DNA of 20,053 nt from Phocaeicola_A sp963652075 (GCA_963652075.1 CAVJRQ010000084.1:1-20053), one strand, 5' to 3'. Positions 7,690 to 16,159 are shown, numbered from the stretch's first letter. The notes: generated by a model from the letters alone, not told the origin. Made by a program: numbers and translations.

Positions 7690-8685
7690 ATGAAAACCAT
7701 ATTGAACCGACTCTTCAACAACGAGGAGTTGACCCAGACCGAGACGAAAGAGATACTGCTGAACATCACCAAGGAGAAGTATCCCGAAGCGCAGATTGCC
7801 GCACTGCTCACCGTATTCCGGATGAGGGACATCACGGTGGACGAACTGATAGGATTCCGTGAGGCGCTGATGACCACCCGCGTGCCGGTGGACCTGGACG
7901 CCTATCGTCCCATAGACATTGTGGGGACGGGCGGCGACGGCAAAAACACGTTCAACATCTCCACCTGCGCCTGCTTTGTGGTGGCAGGTGCGGGATACAA
8001 CGTGGCGAAACACGGCAACTACGGAGCCACGTCGGTGAGCGGAGCCAGCAACGTGATGGAGCAACACGGGGTGAAGTTCACCGCCGACCGGGAGAAACTG
8101 ACCCGTTCCATGGAAGAGACCCACATGGTCTACATGCACGCGCCGCTCTTCAACCCGGCCATGAAGTTCGTCGCCGGCGTGCGCAAAGCGTTGCAGGTAC
8201 GCACCGTCTTCAACCTGCTCGGACCGTTGGTGAACCCCTGCAAGCCTGCCTACCAGCTGTTGGGCGTGGCGGACCTGAACCAGCTGCGGCTCTACACCAA
8301 CGTGTTCCAGAAGCTGGGCATCGGCTTTGTCGTAGTCAACAGCCTCGACGGGTACGACGAGATTTCGCTGACGGGTGATTTCAAGGTCACCACGGCCTGC
8401 TACGAGCACGTGTTCCGTCCCGAGGAGCTTGGCGTAGCCGCCATCCGTCAGGAGGAACTGTTTGGCGGAGACACCAAAGAAGAGGCGGCACGCGTCTTCG
8501 ACAATGTGCTCAACAACCGGGCTACCCAAGCCCAGACCGACTGCGTGCTGGCCAACGCCGCCTTCGCCATTCAGGCCATAGAGCCCGCCAAGGAGATTGA
8601 GGAGTGCATGGCCATTGCCCGCGAATCGCTCGAGAGCGGCAAAGCCCTGCGCACACTGAAGAAGTTTATTGAACTAAACAGCTAA
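7690..8685 (+). CDS. trpD: anthranilate phosphoribosyltransferase
   Basis: The product has 331 residues. It transfers the phosphoribosyl group of PRPP to anthranilate. It shows the PRPP-binding GTGGDGKNTFNIST (79-92), KHGNYGATS (107-115) and the later RTVFNLLGPLVNP segment typical of the family. The N-terminal helical domain begins MKTILNRLFNNEELT, which supports the start at 7690. A 7-bp hairpin with one bulge (7644-7664) sits in the preceding gap but is not followed by a T-run, so it is not an obvious terminator. It could affect mRNA processing. Confidence 0.97.
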   Translation: MKTILNRLFNNEELTQTETKEILLNITKEKYPEAQIAALLTVFRMRDITVDELIGFREALMTTRVPVDLDAYRPIDIVGTGGDGKNTFNISTCACFVVAGAGYNVAKHGNYGATSVSGASNVMEQHGVKFTADREKLTRSMEETHMVYMHAPLFNPAMKFVAGVRKALQVRTVFNLLGPLVNPCKPAYQLLGVADLNQLRLYTNVFQKLGIGFVVVNSLDGYDEISLTGDFKVTTACYEHVFRPEELGVAAIRQEELFGGDTKEEAARVFDNVLNNRATQAQTDCVLANAAFAIQAIEPAKEIEECMAIARESLESGKALRTLKKFIELNS

Positions 8686-8698
8686 AGAGACTGACACC

Positions 8699-9481
8699 AT
8701 GGATATTTTAGACGAAATAGTCGCTTACAAGCGTCGGGAGATTGAGGCGCAGAAACAGGTGTTCGGGTTGGACTTGCTCCATGACCTCTGCGAGGACGAG
8801 AACCGCCGGACCGTCAGCCTAAGCCAGCGTCTGCGCGAGTCGTCCACGGGCATCATCGCGGAGTTCAAGCGGAAATCGCCCTCGAAGGGATGGATCAAGG
8901 AGGACGGCGACCCGGAAACAATCCCCGTGAAGTATGCGCAAAACGGGGCTTCGGCACTCTCCATCCTCACCGATGAGCATTTCTTCGGAGGGAGTCTGGG
9001 CTTCATCCGGCAGGTGCGCCCCAAGGTGGAGCTGCCCATCCTGCGCAAGGATTTCATCATCGACCCTTACCAGGTGTACCAAGCACGCACCGTGGGAGCG
9101 GACGCTATCCTGCTGATTGCCGCCGCCCTGCCCGTAGCGAAGTGCCGCGAGCTGACGCGTCTGGCCCACGACCTCTCGCTGGAGGTGTTGCTGGAAATCC
9201 ATGCGGAGAGCGAGCTGGATTATGTGGACGACGAGGTGGACATGGTTGGCGTGAACAACCGCAACTTGGGGACATTCCACACCGACGTGGAGAACTCGTT
9301 CCGCATAGCGGAGAAGTTGCCCGACCGTGCGGTGCGTGTCTCCGAAAGCGGCATCTCCAATCCGGAGACCGTCAAGCGGCTGCGCGCCTGCGGCTTTCAG
9401 GGATTCCTGATAGGCGAATCGTTCATGAAGACCTCCAATCCCGGAGCTACGTTACACTCCTTCATCCACGCACTGCAATGA
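8699..9481 (+). CDS. trpC: indole-3-glycerol phosphate synthase
   Basis: A 260-residue TIM barrel that closes the indole ring from CdRP. Catalytic residues are recognisable: Glu55 and Lys57 in AEFKRKSPSKG, Lys117 in LRKDFI, Glu166 in LLEIHAE, the VGVNNRNL loop (183-190) and Glu216/Ser217 in VSESGIS. The gene is not fused to trpF, unlike in E. coli, but its stop codon overlaps the trpF start (ATGA), so the two successive steps are likely coupled in translation. Confidence 0.98.
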   Translation: MDILDEIVAYKRREIEAQKQVFGLDLLHDLCEDENRRTVSLSQRLRESSTGIIAEFKRKSPSKGWIKEDGDPETIPVKYAQNGASALSILTDEHFFGGSLGFIRQVRPKVELPILRKDFIIDPYQVYQARTVGADAILLIAAALPVAKCRELTRLAHDLSLEVLLEIHAESELDYVDDEVDMVGVNNRNLGTFHTDVENSFRIAEKLPDRAVRVSESGISNPETVKRLRACGFQGFLIGESFMKTSNPGATLHSFIHALQ

Positions 9482-10116
9482 TTGTCAAGGTATGCGGCAT
9501 GCGCGAGCCCGAAAACATTCGCGCCATTGAAGAGCTGGGAGTGGACTGGATGGGATTCATCTTCTACCCCAAGTCGCCCCGCTTTGTGGCTACGCCGCCT
9601 GCGTACCTGCCGCTGAGAGCCAAACGGATTGGCGTGTTTGTGGATAACCCGGTTCCCAACATCCTGCGGACGATGGAGGAGTATGGGCTGCACGGCGTGC
9701 AGCTACACGGCGGCATGAGCGCGGCCGACTGCCAACGCCTGAAGGAGGAGCTGCAAGCGGTAAACAGGGAGGTGTTGCTCGTCAAGGCTTTCTCGGTGGC
9801 CACGGCGGCGGACTTGGAACAGACGAAGGAGTACGACGGACTGTGCGACTACTACCTGTTCGACACACGCTGCCCGCAGTTCGGAGGGTCGGGACGAACG
9901 TTCGACTGGGAGACGCTCCGGGCTTATCGCGGCGAGACACCTTTTCTCCTGAGCGGCGGCATCTCCGCCACGCATGTGGAGGCACTCGCGCGCTTCAGTC
10001 ACCCCCGGTGGGCAGGCATCGACCTGAACAGCCGGTTTGAGGCAAGACCGGGATACAAAGACGTTGCCTTGATAGACGGATTTATACAAAACTTACTAAA
10101 AACCATACAACGATGA
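9478..10116 (+). CDS. trpF: phosphoribosylanthranilate isomerase
   Basis: A 212-residue TIM barrel that isomerises PRA to CdRP, the step before TrpC. The start at ATG 9478 gives MIVKVCGMREPEN with the catalytic Cys6, and Asp129 in YYLFDT is the acid partner. VQLHGG (75-80) and LLSGGIS (157-163) form phosphate-binding loops. The same frame stays open about 330 nt further upstream, but that part lies inside trpC and the family alignment begins at MIVKVCG. It overlaps trpC and trpA by 4 nt each. Confidence 0.97.
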   Translation: MIVKVCGMREPENIRAIEELGVDWMGFIFYPKSPRFVATPPAYLPLRAKRIGVFVDNPVPNILRTMEEYGLHGVQLHGGMSAADCQRLKEELQAVNREVLLVKAFSVATAADLEQTKEYDGLCDYYLFDTRCPQFGGSGRTFDWETLRAYRGETPFLLSGGISATHVEALARFSHPRWAGIDLNSRFEARPGYKDVALIDGFIQNLLKTIQR

Positions 10117-10886
10117 ACAGAATCAACCAATTATTCAGCACAAAGCGGAAAGAGATACTTTCCATCTATTTCTGCGCAGGTTATCCCACCTTGGAAGGGA
10201 CGGTGGATGTGATAGAGACCCTCGAACGCCGTGGAGTGGACCTGATAGAAATCGGCATCCCCTTCAGCGACCCGATGGCGGACGGTCCGGTGATTCAGGA
10301 GGCCGGCGCGACAGCCCTGCGCAACGGCATGACGCTCCGTCTCCTCTTCAGTCAGCTGAAGGAGATACGGAGTTCCGTACACATCCCCCTCATCCTCATG
10401 GGATACCTCAACCCCATCATGCAATACGGCTTCGAGGCATTTTGCCAGTCGTGCCAAGCGTGTGGCGTGGACGGGATGATTATCCCCGACCTGCCCTTCA
10501 AGGAGTACATGGAGAGCTACAAGCCCGTGGCGGACAGGTACGGACTGCGCATCATCATGCTCATCACGCCGGAGACCAGCGACGAGCGCATCCGCTTCAT
10601 CGACGAGCATACCGACGGCTTCATCTACATGGTGTCGTCCGCTTCCGTCACGGGAGCGCAAAAGGACTTCGACGCACAGAAGCAAGCCTACTTCGAGCGC
10701 ATCGAGAGGATGAACCTCGCCAACCCCCGTATGGTAGGTTTCGGCATCTCCAACCGGCAGACCTACCAGTCCGCTTGCGCGCACGCCTCGGGGGCTATCA
10801 TCGGCAGCCGTTTCGTCGCATTGCTCAATGAAGAGCGGGACGCGGACAAGGCCATTGGTCGACTTCTGTCGGATATTGGGAGATGA
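10113..10886 (+). CDS. trpA: tryptophan synthase alpha chain
   Basis: The product has 257 residues. It cleaves indole-3-glycerol phosphate and passes indole to TrpB. Catalytic Glu46 is in LIEIGIPFSDPMADGP and Asp57 follows in the same motif, equivalent to Glu49 and Asp60 of Salmonella. The SSASVTGAQ loop and the C-terminal GFGISNRQTY segment are normal. The start overlaps the trpF stop. It is the last gene of the operon; a weak hairpin with a T-run follows. Confidence 0.97.
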   Translation: MNRINQLFSTKRKEILSIYFCAGYPTLEGTVDVIETLERRGVDLIEIGIPFSDPMADGPVIQEAGATALRNGMTLRLLFSQLKEIRSSVHIPLILMGYLNPIMQYGFEAFCQSCQACGVDGMIIPDLPFKEYMESYKPVADRYGLRIIMLITPETSDERIRFIDEHTDGFIYMVSSASVTGAQKDFDAQKQAYFERIERMNLANPRMVGFGISNRQTYQSACAHASGAIIGSRFVALLNEERDADKAIGRLLSDIGR

Positions 10887-10902
10887 TTTGCCGCTGTTTG
10901 CC

Positions 10903-10920
10903 TAACAAAATGTTATTTTT
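10903..10920 (+). terminator. weak terminator at the end of the trp operon
   Basis: TAACA-AAA-TGTTA (10903-10915) followed by TTTTT. The stem is only 5 bp and A/T-rich, so it may be leaky or not used. No stronger hairpin was found between trpA and ansA. Confidence 0.35.
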
Positions 10921-10955
10921 ATCGGGTTCAGTGCAGATTATTCAGGATATATTCC

Positions 10956-10963
10956 TATCTTTG
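10956..10963 (+). promoter_or_regulatory. -7 box of the asparaginase promoter
   Basis: TATCTTTG matches TAnnTTTG and lies 30 bp before the ansA start. The expected -33 TTTG is not evident. The box suggests ansA is transcribed separately from the trp operon. Confidence 0.55.
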
Positions 10964-10993
10964 TGGCGGATTTACGATTAAAGAGATGAGTTT

Positions 10994-12034
10994 ATGTTAT
11001 TAAAGAAATATCCTTCCGTCCTGCTTATCTATACCGGAGGAACTATCGGTATGATTCAAAACTCCGAGACTGGAGCATTGGAGACCTTCAACTTCGACCA
11101 CTTGCAGAATCATGTGCCCGAACTGAAGCGTTTCAACTACCACATCAGTACCTACCAGTTCAATCCGCCGATAGACTCTTCCGATATGGAGCCGAACTTC
11201 TGGGCGAAAATCGTAAAGATTATCCACTATAACTACGAGCGTTACGACGGCTTCGTCATCCTGCACGGAACGGACACCATGGCCTACACGGCTTCCGCCC
11301 TCAGTTTCATGCTCGAGAACCTGACGAAGCCCGTCATCCTCACTGGTAGCCAGCTGCCTATCGGCATGTTGCGGACTGACGGCAAGGAGAATCTGATTAC
11401 GGCCATAGAGATTGCCGCCGCCAAGCATTCGGACGGCACGCCCGTCGTCCCAGAGGTCTGCGTCTACTTCAACAACGCGTTGATGCGAGGCAACCGCACC
11501 ACGAAAGTCAACGTGGAGCACTTCAACGCCTTCAAGTCGTACAACTATCCGGTGCTTGCCAATGCCGGCATACACATCAACTACATAGAGGATTACATCC
11601 GCAAGGTGGATTTCTCGCTCCCACTGAAACCGCATTTCCTCTTCGACACGAACATTGTCTCCCTCACCCTGTTCCCCGGAATCCAGGAGAACATCGTGGC
11701 GCAGATACTGAACGTGCCCGGACTGAAGGCGGTGGTACTGAAGACGTTCGGGTCGGGCAACGCCCCGCAGAAGGAGTGGTTGGTGCGTCTGCTGAAAGAG
11801 GCCACAGGGCGTGGCATTGTGATTGTGAACATCAGCCAGTGCTTGGCAGGAACGGTGGAGATGGCACGCTACGAAACAGGTCTTCATTTGCTGGATGCCG
11901 GCGTGATAAGCGGGCACGACAGTACGGCAGAGGCTGCGTTGACGAAGTTGATGTTCCTCTTCGGTCACGGCATGAGCCCACAGGAAGTCCGCTACCGGAT
12001 GAACAATCCGATATGCGGAGAAATCACGGTGTAG
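10994..12034 (+). CDS. ansA: type I (cytoplasmic) L-asparaginase
   Basis: A 346-residue asparaginase/glutaminase-family enzyme that hydrolyses L-asparagine to aspartate and ammonia. The first catalytic Thr14 is in LIYTGGTIGM, and the second motif is VILHGTDTMAYTASAL (88-103) with Thr93/Asp94. LTGSQLPIG and MRGNRTTK are also conserved. There is no signal peptide, so a cytoplasmic type I enzyme is indicated rather than the periplasmic AnsB. It is not part of tryptophan synthesis; its position after trpA is probably incidental. It converges on the phosphopantetheinyl transferase gene with 35 bp between stops. Confidence 0.93.
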   Translation: MLLKKYPSVLLIYTGGTIGMIQNSETGALETFNFDHLQNHVPELKRFNYHISTYQFNPPIDSSDMEPNFWAKIVKIIHYNYERYDGFVILHGTDTMAYTASALSFMLENLTKPVILTGSQLPIGMLRTDGKENLITAIEIAAAKHSDGTPVVPEVCVYFNNALMRGNRTTKVNVEHFNAFKSYNYPVLANAGIHINYIEDYIRKVDFSLPLKPHFLFDTNIVSLTLFPGIQENIVAQILNVPGLKAVVLKTFGSGNAPQKEWLVRLLKEATGRGIVIVNISQCLAGTVEMARYETGLHLLDAGVISGHDSTAEAALTKLMFLFGHGMSPQEVRYRMNNPICGEITV

Positions 12035-12069
12035 CGAACCGGTTGCCGCCCTACCCCCCGTTTCGGGCT

Positions 12070-12705
12070 TTACTTCTTCGGGGATTCGTCGCAACCGAGC
12101 GTCAGCACAAAGTCGTCGGTCGTCAGGTAATGGATGCGGAAGCTCTTTTGCTCGTCCGTCTTCGTCTCCGTGAGCGTGAAGTATCCTTCCTGCTCCCTGT
12201 CAAAGGGGGTGATGCGCAGATGTTCCCTGAAGTCCACCTCTTCCCTGTCCAACAGTTTGAAGGCGGTCTCCTTGGCGCTCCAATGGAGCAACGCCATGTA
12301 GACATCGGAGTCGCCCACGCTCTCGTCCTCACGCACGAACCTCTCTTTCAGGCGCAACGCCCTGAGACCGTAACGTTCAATGTCAATGCCCACTTCACAC
12401 CGACTGTGGAGAGCCACCGCCACATAGTCCGACGTGTGTGAGATGCTGACGTGAAAAGCCTCACTCACCAAACGGGGCTTGCCGGACGGCAAATAGGCGA
12501 TTGGCTCTTCACGCTGAAGCAGATGGTGGAGCAACACCCTCGCTCCTATCCACTCCTTGCGGCGATGTTCGCTGCCAAACCGGGCGCACTCCTGCAAGAG
12601 CCTCTCCCCGTAGGGCAACAAAGCTGCCAGTTGGTCGAGGGACTCGTCCATCTTCCATATCCCCCATTGCAGGGCATCCTCTTTCACTTGCTTGAATATC
12701 GGCAT
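12070..12705 (-). CDS. 4'-phosphopantetheinyl transferase superfamily protein
   Basis: The product has 211 residues, a Sfp/Gsp-like size. The family motifs appear in order: LPSGKPRL (72-79), VSISHTSDYVAVAL (86-99), VGIDIE (105-110) with Mg-binding Asp108 and Glu110, and LHWSAKETAFKL (140-151) with Glu146. The enzyme moves the phosphopantetheine arm of CoA to a carrier protein. The target here is unknown; Bacteroidales also have AcpS for fatty-acid ACP. The gene starts 10 bp after gldE and is probably cotranscribed with it. Confidence 0.9.
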   Translation of the reverse strand: MPIFKQVKEDALQWGIWKMDESLDQLAALLPYGERLLQECARFGSEHRRKEWIGARVLLHHLLQREEPIAYLPSGKPRLVSEAFHVSISHTSDYVAVALHSRCEVGIDIERYGLRALRLKERFVREDESVGDSDVYMALLHWSAKETAFKLLDREEVDFREHLRITPFDREQEGYFTLTETKTDEQKSFRIHYLTTDDFVLTLGCDESPKK

Positions 12706-12715
12706 GTCGATGCGT

Positions 12716-14065
12716 TCATTCCTTCTCGGCCTCTTTCTCCGGTGGAGTGAGGGTAACCTTTATCTTCACGATGCGGCGTTCGTCCAGTTCCATCACCTCG
12801 AAGGTGTAGACCCCGAAAGTAATCGTTTCGTGCAGTTGCGGGAACTCTCCCTTTATCTCCAGCAGCAGTCCGGCCAAAGTGTCGGCTTCGCCCGCCACGT
12901 GCTCAAACTCCTCGCCACCGGTCTTCATCACCTTGTAGAAGTCCGTCAACAGGGTCTTGCCTTCAAACAGGAAAGTGCGCTCGTCGAGTTTGGTATAGGG
13001 AAGTTCCTCCTCGTCATACTCGTCATTGATTTCACCCACGATTTCCTCTATGATGTCTTCCATCGTGACCAATCCGGAGGTGCCTCCGAACTCATCCACC
13101 ACGATGGCGATGTGCACCTTGTTGGCCTGGAAGTCACGAAGCAGGTCGTCAATCTTCTTGGTTTCGGGAACGAAGTAGGGCGGACGGATGAGCGACTGCC
13201 AACGGAAATTGTTGACCTTGCTCAAGTGAGGCAACAAGTCCTTCACATAGAGCACCCCTTTGATGTTGTCGCGCGAACCGGAGTAGACGGGGATACGCGA
13301 GTAGGCGTTCTCCACCACACAGTTGAGCACGTCCTTGTAGGAGGCTTTCACGTCCAGGTCCACCATGTCGGTGCGGGGAGTCATCACCTCCTTGGCGGTC
13401 TCGTCCCCAAAACGGATGATACCCTTCAGCATGCTCCGCTCCTCGGTCAGGTCGTTCTTGTCCGTCAGCTCGAGCGCCTGCGACAGGTCGTCCACCGAGA
13501 TGTTGTAATTCTCCTTGGTGACCATCTTGTTGATGAGCACCTTGGAGCGCAACAGCATGGAGGAGACGGGATGGAACAGTTTGCGGAAGAACAGGAGTCC
13601 GGGTGCGGCAAAGCGACAGAACTTCAGGGCGTGCTGCGCCGAATAAATCTTAGGCATAATCTCCCCGAAGAGCAACAGGAGAAAGGTCAGGATGACCGTG
13701 ATGACGATAAACTCCAACACTTTGGACGAGCCGAAATCAATGACGCTCGCGAAGAAATAGTTGCAGAGCATGATGATGGTCACGTTCACGAAGTTGTTGG
13801 TTATCAGTATCGTCGCCAACAGCCGTTCGGAATCGTCGAGCAGCTCCAATATTTTCTTGTCCGAAGGATTGCCTTCCTGGGCTATTTCATTCTTGTCGGT
13901 CGGCGTCAAGGAGAAGAACGCGATTTCCGATGCCGACACAAACCCGGAAATCATCAGCAGAAACACGGCCAAAACGATGGCCACAATCGCCCCGACGGTA
14001 GGAGGCATCACCGTTACACCGTCAAATAAGCCGCTCAAGCGGCATAAAAAATAATCAGTATCCAA
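12716..14065 (-). CDS. gldE: GldE-like CNNM/CBS-domain membrane protein
   Basis: The product has 449 residues. The N-terminal CNNM (DUF21) transmembrane domain has hydrophobic segments near 24-44, 83-107 and 114-137, with SGFVSASEIAFFSLTP and FGEIMPKI. A CBS pair follows (about 227-345) with VMTPRTDMV, AYSRIPVY and VDEFGGTSGLVTMEDIIEEI. A CorC/HlyC domain lies at about 358-440. In gliding Bacteroidetes this protein is GldE and sits beside ssb and mutY, as here. CNNM/CorC proteins are linked to Mg2+ or Co2+ transport or resistance. The window shows no gldD; a phosphopantetheinyl transferase gene takes its place. The true start could be Met20 (MPPTVGAI), which lies directly before the first membrane segment. 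Confidence 0.9.
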   Translation of the reverse strand: MDTDYFLCRLSGLFDGVTVMPPTVGAIVAIVLAVFLLMISGFVSASEIAFFSLTPTDKNEIAQEGNPSDKKILELLDDSERLLATILITNNFVNVTIIMLCNYFFASVIDFGSSKVLEFIVITVILTFLLLLFGEIMPKIYSAQHALKFCRFAAPGLLFFRKLFHPVSSMLLRSKVLINKMVTKENYNISVDDLSQALELTDKNDLTEERSMLKGIIRFGDETAKEVMTPRTDMVDLDVKASYKDVLNCVVENAYSRIPVYSGSRDNIKGVLYVKDLLPHLSKVNNFRWQSLIRPPYFVPETKKIDDLLRDFQANKVHIAIVVDEFGGTSGLVTMEDIIEEIVGEINDEYDEEELPYTKLDERTFLFEGKTLLTDFYKVMKTGGEEFEHVAGEADTLAGLLLEIKGEFPQLHETITFGVYTFEVMELDERRIVKIKVTLTPPEKEAEKE

Positions 14066-14201
14066 ACAGTTATGATTTAGTTAAACAATCTGTCCACACA
14101 ACCCCGCCAACGGAGGCTTTCCACCGAAACCCGTCACTGACGGTCGGCGCAAAACGGATGCCTCACGGTTGGTCAAGCCGCATGTTTATCTCTCTATCTA
14201 T
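14066..14201. other. ssb-gldE spacer without a recognised signal
   Basis: These 136 bp contain no TAnnTTTG box on the minus strand and no hairpin with a T-run. The best symmetry is CCGTC-ACT-GACGG, which is short. gldE is therefore probably transcribed from the ssb promoter. Confidence 0.4.
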
Positions 14202-14648
14202 TTAGAAAGGAAGTTCGTTCTTGGGCTCACCGGCAGCCTCGGGCTGGGCGGGTGCTTCAAAAGGCGTTGCCTGTGCCGCGCCCTGTACGGGCTGAGGAGC
14301 GGATCCGGCATTGGCGCGGGGAGTCAGCATCTCCATCACATCGGCATAAATCTCCACCGTGTAACGGCGCTGGCCGTTCTGGTCGTCGTAGCTACGGGGT
14401 CTGATTTTACCCTCGATATAGAGTTTGTCGCCTTTGTGTACATATTTTTCTACCGTGCTTGCCAGACCTCTCCACAAGATGATGTTGTGCCAATCGGTCC
14501 GTTCCGGCACTTGGGTTCCATTCTGCAACGTGTAGCCGCGCTCTGTAGTAGCCAATGGGAAGCTGGCTACAGCAACGCCGCTGTCGAGGTGTCTTACTTC
14601 CGGTTCTTTCCCCACGTTTCCTATCAATATTACCTTATTTACTGACAT
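14202..14648 (-). CDS. ssb: single-stranded DNA-binding protein
   Basis: A 148-residue SSB with an OB-fold (about 1-108) beginning MSVNKVILIGNVGKEPEVR and containing DWHNIILWRGLA and KLYIEGKIRPRSY. A Pro/Ala/Gln-rich linker follows, then the acidic tip NELPF. The tip corresponds to the DDIPF peptide of E. coli SSB that recruits repair and replication partners. It has its own perfect Bacteroides-type promoter and lies between mutY and gldE. Confidence 0.97.
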   Translation of the reverse strand: MSVNKVILIGNVGKEPEVRHLDSGVAVASFPLATTERGYTLQNGTQVPERTDWHNIILWRGLASTVEKYVHKGDKLYIEGKIRPRSYDDQNGQRRYTVEIYADVMEMLTPRANAGSAPQPVQGAAQATPFEAPAQPEAAGEPKNELPF

Positions 14649-14676
14649 AATTGAATCTATTAATGTTTTTACGGCT

Positions 14677-14708
14677 CAAAGATAGTGGTATTTGCCATAG
14701 GACACAAA
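14677..14708 (-). promoter_or_regulatory. ssb promoter (Bacteroides type)
   Basis: Read on the minus strand, TTTG (14708-14705) is followed after 20 bp by TATCTTTG (14684-14677). Both boxes match the consensus and lie 29-60 bp before the ssb start. Confidence 0.82.
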
Positions 14709-14838
14709 CATTCGGCGCAATAAATCGAAAAGAAAAAGAGAAAACGACAGCCCGTCCTCTGCCGCCTGGTTAAAAGCACGAGCCCCTTTCTCCGAATCCG
14801 CCGAGGTCTGTCTGGAGACCTTAGTCAAGCCGAAAAAC

Positions 14839-14926
14839 GCAAGTACTTACGATGGCTCACGTAAGTACTTACGATGGCCCACGTAAGTACTTACGTTGCC
14901 CGATGAAAGTACTTACGTTGGCAGGT
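14839..14926. repeat. tandem array A: four 22-bp units with palindromic core GTAAGTACTTAC
   Basis: Units start at 14839, 14861, 14883 and 14905. All four share AAGTACTTACG; unit 2 differs from unit 1 at 2 of 22 positions and units 3 and 4 drift further. Perfect palindromes are 8, 14, 16 (ACGTAAGTACTTACGT, 14881-14896) and 8 bp long. A decayed fifth unit (GCAACCGCTTGCGTT) begins at 14927. The array lies between the end of mutY and the ssb promoter, in non-coding DNA. I do not recognise it as a known element. Confidence 0.9.
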
Positions 14927-14985
14927 GCAACCGCTTGCGTTAAGCCGGGATGAAAATTCCACCGGGTTTTCGGACTGCTCCGGAC

Positions 14986-16053
14986 TTACGAATCCACGCG
15001 ACCCTGTTCCTTCAGGAACTGATGGACAAGGCGAGGAACCGCGTACCGCTCAAGCTCGTCCAAAGGAACGCGCGAGTAACCGGGAAGGGCGACGGCCTCC
15101 TCCCCCACCTCCGCCTCGTAGAAGTTGGTGAGGAGCACCTGATGGGAGAGCACATGCTTCACGCCTCGTTTCACGCAACGCATTGAGAGGGGCATCACAA
15201 CCCCACCCCACAGTCGCCGCAATGAGTCGGAGGCGTAAAACGCCGCTTCGTCCAGGTCCGCCTCACACTCCACCAAAGGCAGTTGATAGAGGCCCTGCCA
15301 GATGTCATTGGCATCCGTGCGCTTTGCTATGTAGGCACAGGAAGGGGAATGGACAAAGACGTAATTGAAATAGCGTCGCCGCACCTTGGTCTTGTACCGC
15401 TTCACGGGGAGTTCTGCCACCCGGCCTTCGGCCCGCGCCATGCAGGTCTCCGCCAACGGGCACTCCATGCAACAGGGCGAAGAGGGCACGCACTGCAAAG
15501 CCCCAAAGTCCATAATGGCCTGGTTGTAGAGGGCAGGGCGGTTCACGTCGAGCAGCTCCTGAGCCAGTTGCGCAAAGAGTTTCTTCCCTTCGGTGGAGTC
15601 TATGGGCACGTCGATGCCTTGCCAACGGGCCAGCACGCGGTACACGTTGCCGTCCACCACGGCACAGGGCAGGCCGTAGGCGAACGAGCAGATGGCGGCG
15701 GCGGTGTAGTCGCCCACTCCCTTCAACGCCCTTACCTCTTTATATGTATCGGGGAAACGCCCCATGGCATGGATTGCCCGGGCCGCTTCGTGCAGGTTGC
15801 GCGCCCGCGAGTAGTAGCCAAGTCCCTGCCACAACTTCAGCACCTCGTCCTCATCGGCCAACGCCAAGTCGTCCACCGTAGGGAAGCGTTCCGTAAAGCG
15901 GAGGAAATAGTCGTAGCCCTGCACCACCCTGGTCTGTTGGAGGATGATTTCGGACACCCATATCCGGTAGGGGTCTTTGGTCTCGCGCCATGGCAGCTCC
16001 CGCCTGTTGCGGAGGTACCACGAGATAACCGTCTCACTGAAAGCACTGTTCAT
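14986..16053 (-). CDS. mutY: A/G-specific adenine DNA glycosylase
   Basis: A 355-residue MutY that removes adenine mispaired with 8-oxoguanine. It shows catalytic Glu35 in SEIILQQTRV, the helix-hairpin-helix LKGVGDYTAAAI (110-121), catalytic Asp134 in CAVVDGNVYRVLARW, and a 4Fe-4S cluster motif C-x6-C-x2-C-x5-C at Cys188, 195, 198 and 204. A C-terminal NUDIX-like domain reads the 8-oxoG side. I chose MNSAF at 16053 rather than the ATG at 16083 because the likely -7 box (16071-16078) lies between them. It is the first gene of the minus-strand mutY-ssb-gldE cluster and is divergent from the HU gene. Confidence 0.96.
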   Translation of the reverse strand: MNSAFSETVISWYLRNRRELPWRETKDPYRIWVSEIILQQTRVVQGYDYFLRFTERFPTVDDLALADEDEVLKLWQGLGYYSRARNLHEAARAIHAMGRFPDTYKEVRALKGVGDYTAAAICSFAYGLPCAVVDGNVYRVLARWQGIDVPIDSTEGKKLFAQLAQELLDVNRPALYNQAIMDFGALQCVPSSPCCMECPLAETCMARAEGRVAELPVKRYKTKVRRRYFNYVFVHSPSCAYIAKRTDANDIWQGLYQLPLVECEADLDEAAFYASDSLRRLWGGVVMPLSMRCVKRGVKHVLSHQVLLTNFYEAEVGEEAVALPGYSRVPLDELERYAVPRLVHQFLKEQGRVDS

Positions 16054-16070
16054 CGGCCTTGTTTTTCGGG

Positions 16071-16078
16071 CAAAAGTA
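16071..16078 (-). promoter_or_regulatory. -7 box of the mutY promoter
   Basis: Read on the minus strand this is TACTTTTG, a match to TAnnTTTG, 18 bp before the chosen mutY start. No clear -33 TTTG is present. Confidence 0.5.
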
Positions 16079-16151
16079 CGCAATAAAACCCATCCGGCAT
16101 CTTTTTTTGAAAAATGTTCCTAATATATTTCCTTGTGTTTGGGAAAAGCTA

Positions 16152-16159
16152 TATATTTG
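16152..16159 (+). promoter_or_regulatory. -7 box of the HU gene promoter
   Basis: TATATTTG matches TAnnTTTG; TTTC at 16128-16131 is at the -33 distance and is one base off TTTG. The transcript would have about 45 nt of leader before the HU start. Confidence 0.6.

Noticed and set aside
9142..9477. N-terminal extension of trpF
   Set aside because: It overlaps trpC in another frame, and the TrpF fold begins at MIVKVCG (9478).
12048..12072. Terminator between the convergent ansA and transferase genes
   Set aside because: Only a 4-bp stem CCCG-TTT-CGGG with a mixed T-rich tail; too weak to call.
12692..14029. Long plus-strand frame opposite gldE
   Set aside because: The minus strand encodes a complete CNNM/CBS/CorC protein with clear motifs; the plus frame shows none.
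14804..14821. AGGTCT-GTCTGG-AGACCT as the mutY terminator
   Set aside because: The 6-bp stem has no T-run on the minus strand, where mutY transcripts run.
14839..14926. Reading the array as a CRISPR
   Set aside because: Units are 22 bp with no room for variable spacers of about 30 bp, and no cas genes are present. The same applies to 18467-18581.
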